DNA from: Avena insularis
Lineage: Eukaryota; Streptophyta; Magnoliopsida; Poales; Poaceae
Assembly (NCBI GenBank): GCA_023614405.1
Contig: CM042689.1
Coordinates: 333,722,305 to 333,786,304 of the forward strand
Reading direction: 5' to 3'
DNA length: 64,000 nucleotides
Shown here: positions 59,026-64,000 of the stretch, in pieces
Layout: every line of letters begins with the position of its first letter
Position numbering within the stretch: the first letter of the stretch is position 1
Translations under genes and position numbers: made by a program
Notes under the pieces: generated by a model
Told to the model about the DNA's origin: nothing
Databases searched by the model: none
What the model saw: the letters and a program-made list of their open reading frames with translations, nothing else

Positions 59026-59045
59026 CCGTAGGGAAGCCCCTACGG
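59026..59045 (+). ncRNA. 3' stem-loop of the LINE
   Basis: CCGTAGGG (59026-59033) pairs perfectly with CCCTACGG (59038-59045) around a 4-base loop, ten bases before the A-tract. Plant L1 LINEs and partner SINEs are known to use 3' stem-loops for RT recognition. The function here is inferred. Confidence 0.65.
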
Positions 59046-59062
59046 TAAAGGTGTAAAAAAAA

Positions 59063-60105
59063 CGTTCCCTCCCATGGGGGTGATAATTTGTGCACCCTAG
59101 CAGTGCGTTGTACTAATATGAGCACCAAATACCCTTCCTTGAACACATGAGGGTTTATTTTCCAGCTATGATAGCGTCAGAGACTTTGCTAATATATTGT
59201 GGATCTGGATAATGACAGTTCCCTTTTCTCTTCGAGTAAGTCAATATCATTCTCCTGGGCTTCTTTTACCTCGGCCTCAGTATATTGAGTAACTCTTAGT
59301 GAGTCATGCTCTATGTCGGGTGCTAATACAACTTTTTCCCCATGCACAAGGTAAAATGGCGTATAACCGGTTGAACAATTCGAAGAGGTTCTCAAACTCC
59401 ATAGTACCGAGCGTAGTTCCTGTATCCAACAACCATGTGTTCTCTGGAGTGGTTCTATCATCCGAGGTTTTATCCCGGATAGAACGAACCCATTTTCTCT
59501 TTCAACTTGCCCATTTGATTTTGGGTGAGCGACTGATGCAACTTCGAGTCTTATTCGTTTATCCATATAGAATCGAGCAAATGCTCCTTCAGCGAAGTTT
59601 GTGCCATTGTCTATTATTATGCTGTATGGATAGCCATATCTTAAGATTATATCCTTTAAGAATGTTACAGCTATTTATTCCATCATATTTCTTGATCGTC
59701 TTTACTTATATCCACTTGGTAAATTTGTCGATGATGACCAATATATGAGTTAGATTGCCTCTTGCAGGCTTGAATGGTCTCACCATATCCAAGCACCACA
59801 GATCGAATGGCCAAGTAATAGGTATAGTTTTGAGCTCAGATGCTGGCGTATGTATTTTACTCGAATACCTTTGGCAGCCATTGCACTTCTTCACTAAATC
59901 CTCTGCTTCTCGTAGTGTAGTGGGCCAGTAAAACCCATGCCAAAATGCTTTGGCCACTAAGGCTCTGGATGAGGCGTGGTGCCCACATTCCCCTTTGTGA
60001 ATATCTAGGAGTATCTCTTGACCTTGCTTTGAGCTAACACAACATTGTAGTACATTGGTTGCACTCCTTTTGTATAGCTCACGATTGATGGTGGTATAAG
60101 CCTTT
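59063..60105 (-). pseudogene. pol: Integrase of Element II pol
   Basis: On the minus strand the zinc-binding part (59706-59957 and just upstream) has HASSRALVAKAFWHGFYWPT and KKCNGCQRYS. The core starts at PFDLWCLDMVRPF with HILVIIDKFTKWI. After frameshifts and stops it continues with DNGTNFAEGAFARF and, in 59189-59566, VAHPKSNGQVERENG. The three acidic catalytic positions (D in LDMV, D in DNGTNF, E in VEREN) are all recognisable. About 120 bases of unassigned Element II sequence lie at 59063-59188, next to the LINE. Confidence 0.85.
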
Positions 60106-60410
60106 GCTCTTCTCTATACCCGCCTGGCCGAGGTTTCATCACTCGGCAAGGTTCCATCTTTTAGGAAGTCAAATATTGGTTGTGCCCAAGTTAGTATAAC
60201 TGGAACTAGGGAAACCTCCTCATCAATTTGCATTGGATTAACCGACATTGCCTCTGCGAACATACTCTGGACAGCCCTCAGGATTGATTCGGCGGTCCCC
60301 GGGTTGAATAGAATAGTCCTCGGGTTACTCGGATCTACCCCCACATCTATATCCATTGGCACCACATCAGGCTCTTGACTTGCCAGGATAAAGATTGACT
60401 CTGACTCTGG
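60106..60410 (-). pseudogene. pol: RNase H-integrase linker of Element II
   Basis: The open frame 60114-60365 includes LVPVILTWAQPIFDFLKDGTL and DETSARRV, the standard segment between RNase H and the integrase zinc finger in Tat polyproteins. Confidence 0.75.
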
Positions 60411-60934
60411 TTATGGCTTGATCAAAGGTTTCCTGAGGTGTTCCAGTGCTATGCTAGGCAACATTGACTGCCGGGATGAGCCTAGCTTGGATAGAACATC
60501 AGTTGCTTCATTTTCCGCCCGAGGTATATGATGGAATTCACATCCATCAAAGTATCGCGAACTTTGTTGGATGTGGAAGTGATATAGTGCCATTTTTGCA
60601 TCTAAAGCATCCCAATTACCTGAAACCTGCTGAATCACCAGATCTAAGTCACCAAAGCATTGAATTCTCTTGATGCTAATTTCTTTTGCCACTTTTATCC
60701 AATGGTCGAGTGCTCCATACTTGGCCACATTGTTTGATGATGCAAAGTGGATTTGCAACACATATTTTAACTGGTCCTTTTTGGGCGAGGTGAGGACTAT
60801 GCCGGCACCTAGACCCGTTTTCATTTTGAAACATCAAAGTGCATTATCTAGTAGTTCGATTCAGGCAATGGTGGCTCGTATTGCATTTCTGTCCAGTCAA
60901 AAAAAAAGTCGGCCAATGCATGAGACTTGATTGA
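60411..60934 (-). pseudogene. pol: RNase H of Element II pol
   Basis: Frame 60411-60824 has GAGIVLTSPKKDQLKYVLQI, SSNNVAKYGALDHWIKVAKE, FGDLDLVIQQVSG and the C-terminal CEFHHIPRAENEATDVLSK. Compared with Element I, the active-site E of the AEYEAL stretch is changed (AKYGAL), which would disable catalysis. The same gene order is seen in both elements. Confidence 0.8.
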
Positions 60935-62069
60935 TTATCGCCTATCATATTGTGGAGTATATGGGGCTAGTTCTATGGCCCATTTTGCCACTCTTCCACT
61001 TGCATCTTTACTGCCCAAGATATCCAAGATAGGTGTTTCACATATCACTCGGATTGGATGTTCTTGGAAGTAGTGCTTTAGCTTCTTGGCCGCCATATAA
61101 ACACCATATGTCATTTTCTGGTAATGAGGGTAGTTTTGTTTCGATGTAGAGAGCATTTCACTCAAATAATATACTGGCCTTTGCATATAATTTTCCTTTT
61201 CATCACACTCAACTACCACTACAACGCTAACTACTCGGTTAGTCACTACAACATAGAGAAGAATTGGCTCTTTGGATAATGGTGAGGCTAGCACTAGTGT
61301 TGTGGCCGACATCTTTTTCAGCTCATGGAAAGCTCTATCAGCTTGTTGTGTCCATGTAAATTTGTCTGATTTTTCATCAGTTGATACAATGGCAATGCTT
61401 TTTCGCCTAGTCGACTAACAAATCGAATCAATGATGCCAGACATCCAGTTAACCTATGGACATAATTGAGGGTCTTTGGTAGTTCTATTCATTCTATTGC
61501 CCTGACTTTAGTCGGACTTGCCTCTATTCCTCGGTTGGACACGAGGAAACCGAGTAATTTTCCGGTCGTGACATCGAATGTGCATTTTTCTGGGTTAAGT
61601 TTCATTTGAAATCTCCTTAAGTTTGAGAATGTTTGCCGCAAGTCATCAATGAGAGTGTGATTCTTCTTGGTTTTTTACCACATCATCGACATATACTTGG
61701 ACATTTTTGTCAATTTGGTTCTGTAAGCATTTTTGCATGCATCTCTAATATGTGGCACCAGCATTTCTCAACCAAATGGCATAGTGCAATAGCAATAAGC
61801 CCCATACGGGGTAATGAAAGTCGTCCTTATTTGATCATCTGGGTTTAGCGGTATCTGGTGAAAATCAGAATATGCATCTACAAATGAGAGTAGCTCACAC
61901 CCAGCCGTTGAATCGATCACTTGATCAATTAGTGGTAGAGGAAATAGATCTTCTGGACACGCCTTGTTCAGGTTTGTGTAATCAGTACACATATGCCATA
62001 CCACAACAATGTCCGGATCATCTTTCTTCTTCTTGACCAGGACCGGGTTTGACAACCAGTCCAAGTGTA
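60935..62069 (-). pseudogene. pol: Reverse transcriptase of Element II pol
   Basis: Frame 61768-62064 has NPVLVKKKKDD, MCTDYTNLNKACPEDLFPLP, DAYSDFHQIPLNPDD and MPFG. After frameshifts the catalytic YVDD is visible around 61680-61695. Frame 60935-61312 covers the RT-RNase H connection (RPVYYLSEMLSTSKQNYPHYQKM and MAAKKLKHYFQEHPIRVI). The N-terminal end is cut at 62069 by the CACTA transposon. Confidence 0.85.
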
Positions 62070-64000
62070 CACTACAAGAAAATTGTCCTTTTACAATGGA
62101 AGATTTTCGTGGTTGAAGGCCTGTTTTTTGTGGCTGAAAAGCCTTCTACGACGGATGCCCTTCATGGTAGCAGCCCCGTCACAAATAATTCTACCATTTT
62201 TTTACCGTGGCAGATCGCACCCTTTAGCCATGAAAAGTCGTTCCATCGTAGATCTGTTCGCCAGCTGTGTTGACTGTTGACATCATGTAAACGGCCACGT
62301 GGCAAACACTGTTAACGTCCAGTTAGCGCTGTTAACTGTCAATGAAACCATGGTAGAAGCCAGGCCTAGCCAAGGCCTAATAATTATTAAGTGGGTCGAC
62401 CCATTAAAACAGCCCAATAGTATCATGGCCCGTTATTGTTTCGTCTTGCACTGTTGCAAATGGGCCCACAAGTCTAGCCAGCGATGGCCCGTAAACTTTC
62501 TGGCCCGTTACTGTTTCTATCTACACTATTTGAAATTGTCCCATATGTAAGGCCTGTAAATTTTTGGCTTGTTACTGTTCCGCCTTGTACTATTTGAAAT
62601 GGGCATGTTTGGCCACTCCTCTTTGGCCCGTAACCTTTCTGGCCCATTACTGTATAACTAGGAACTGCTCGAAACGGGCCCATAAACTTTTGGGGCCCAT
62701 TACTATTCATTCCCGTGAATGGACGGCTCATGTTCTGGCCCGCTACTATTCTTACCTCGTAAGTTTATCGGCCTATTACTGTCCTGAACTGGTGCAAATT
62801 TGGTATGTTACTGTTCTGGCTTGCTAAGATCCTGTCCTTTTTCTGGCCTGGCCTGCTACTACTCTATCCCATTACTATTTTGGCTATTTAAGGTTCTGGC
62901 CCTTTACTTTTCCGGTCCCTTACTATTTCGGACTATTACTATTTTTGGCTTGTTACTGTTTCGGCCCGTTACCTTTTCAGCCTATTACTATTTTGCCCGT
63001 TACCATTTTGGCCTGTTACTGTTTCAACTTGTTAATGTTTCGGCCTGCCACTGTCATGGAACGTTGCTGTTACTAATCACGCCTGTGGATCGGCCCCATT
63101 ACTTTTATGGTCTTTTACAGTTTCTGCATTTCTAGAGCCCATTCCAATATCATAAAAGGTGTATAACTTGTAAGCATTTTACTGTTCATTGTCGGCTTAA
63201 TACAATACGGGCAAATACAAAGCACGATACTGTACCCTAATCGACCTAGCTAGCGCAGGTATGGTACCGCCTACCACTATGTGTGGAAGGCGTCAACTAA
63301 ATGCATACACGGCCTATGCGATTTATCTAGATATTACATCAAATGCAAACTACTTAAAATTATTACATATTATCAACTCAGGGGAAAGAAAAATCGGTAT
63401 TTCAGTTGACAATCGAGTTGATAGCAGTCCTCAATTTTCTTTCTCCATCTATCACATGCATCTCCCTTTTGAGTGTGACATCTACATTCGAAAACAACCT
63501 TGAGACATGATCTTGCAGCCCCCTCTTTGGTGGCGATAGCAATAATTGCAGTCTGAAACTAAGTAATAACAAGTTAATACATCAAACAAGGCAAACTACT
63601 CATTTAACTGATACGACAGGAGCTATAAACTGGAGTTTACTATTGGTCAATGGTTAAAATATATTGACCATCACGTCAAACAAACAGGACAAGCAAGCAT
63701 TAAACAAGTGTGCCTATCGCGAAACGAGAAATATAAAAATGTGTGTGGCTTAGAATTTCAGCAAATATAAACTAGTGAGGTCAACAATGTGTGTGTCTTA
63801 GAATTTTAGCAAATATAAACTAGCCAGGCCATTTCAACAAATATATATATAGAAGAATAAACTAGAAGAATAAACCAGACAATGACATGCAGTTACTATC
63901 GTAGCTAAGAATGAACGAGACAAAAATTATAATGGCACCATGCGAGAGCTCGTAGAGCAGGAATGCAAATCACAAATAAACTATGTAGTAGAGGATAGTT
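62070..64000. mobile_element. CACTA transposon, right end outside window
   Basis: It begins CACTACAAGAAAATTGTCC, a classic CACTA terminal repeat, directly in the RT of Element II (GTA precedes it). The subterminal region holds many copies of a short repeat (62420-63060). No transposase frame is present in the visible 1.9 kb; 63100-64000 is AT-rich without a supported gene. The other end and the duplication lie beyond the window. Confidence 0.8.
62420..63060. repeat. Subterminal repeat array, GGCCCGTTACTGTTT-like
   Basis: About 20 variants of a 15-17 base motif occur, for example at 62427, 62504, 62567, 62641, 62695, 62738, 62770, 62947 and 62963. From about 62860 to 63060 they follow one another every ~17 bases. 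Such arrays in CACTA elements are thought to bind transposase. Confidence 0.85.

Larger units (their letters stand above)
52262..59062 (+). mobile_element. L1-type LINE, plus strand
   Basis: ORF1 with DUF4283-like and zinc-knuckle parts is followed by ORF2 with endonuclease, RT and a C-terminal zinc-binding domain. A stem-loop and an A-tract (59055-59062) end the element. The 5' end is placed near 52262 from where Element II character stops, and is approximate. No convincing target duplication was found. Both ORFs are broken. At about 6.8 kb it is close to full length for a plant L1. Confidence 0.85.
46529..62069 (-). mobile_element. Element II: second Tat-lineage Gypsy, minus strand
   Basis: The pieces are 46529-47928, 51742-about 52261 and 59063-62069. 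On the minus strand the order is RT, RNase H, integrase, a spacer and a region whose opposite strand holds a coiled-coil ORF. An antisense ORF between integrase and the 3' LTR is known in Tat-group elements such as Grande. Gag and the 5' LTR lie beyond the CACTA element at the right; the 3' LTR was lost on the left where Element I inserted. Confidence 0.75.

Overview
This window is a block of nested plant transposable elements. The organism is most likely a pooid grass (wheat, barley, rye, oat or ryegrass group). The evidence is BARE/Angela-type Copia LTRs beginning TGTTGGAATTATGCCC, several grass-type Gypsy lineages, an L1-type plant LINE, and two CACTA transposons with grass-type termini. 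I found no convincing host cellular gene, no tRNA or rRNA gene, and no prokaryotic feature. Species cannot be settled from the sequence alone.

Layout, left to right. Bases 1-1065 are a minus-strand Gypsy LTR fragment. An old Athila-like Gypsy element (here called H) runs on the plus strand in three pieces (1066-3567, 12051-13087, 20223-about 21389). It has a tRNA-Asp primer site, gag and protease, but no reverse transcriptase or integrase. H was split by two insertions: a minus-strand Angela/BARE-type Copia element (C1, 3568-12045, target duplication GTAAC) and a non-autonomous Gypsy element (G, 13088-20217, target duplication CATGG) carrying one unrecognised ORF. A minus-strand Copia LTR fragment (C3, 21390-22043) separates H from the next unit.

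Element I is a minus-strand Tat-lineage Gypsy (22044-24119, 42149-46528). It has its 5' LTR, primer site, gag, protease, RT and RNase H, but its integrase is cut off by C3. It was opened by a solo Copia LTR (C4, 36822-42148), which itself holds a non-autonomous CACTA element (38024-41480) with a 668-bp tandem array. A nearly intact Tekay-lineage chromovirus (T1, 24120-36814, target duplication CTTGA) inserted into the target duplication of C4. T1 has 3.2-kb LTRs, two additional ORFs ahead of gag, one frameshift in pol, a D,D35E integrase and a chromodomain.

Element II is a second minus-strand Tat element (46529-62069). It shows RT, RNase H, integrase and, beyond integrase, an antisense coiled-coil ORF with an apparent intron. 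It was interrupted by Element I, by a 3.8-kb solo Tekay-like LTR (47929-51741, target duplication ATCCT), by an L1-type LINE (about 52262-59062) with ORF1, ORF2 and a 3' stem-loop, and on the right by a CACTA element (62070 to beyond the window) rich in a short GGCCCGTTACTGTTT-like repeat.

Inferred order of events: H and Element II are old. C1 and G entered H; Element I entered Element II; C4 and then T1 entered Element I; the CACTA element entered C4. All coding regions except those of T1 are heavily interrupted. The items most worth a second look are the extra ORFs of T1, the hairpin modules of H, the ORF of G, the antisense ORF of Element II and the repeat arrays of both CACTA elements.
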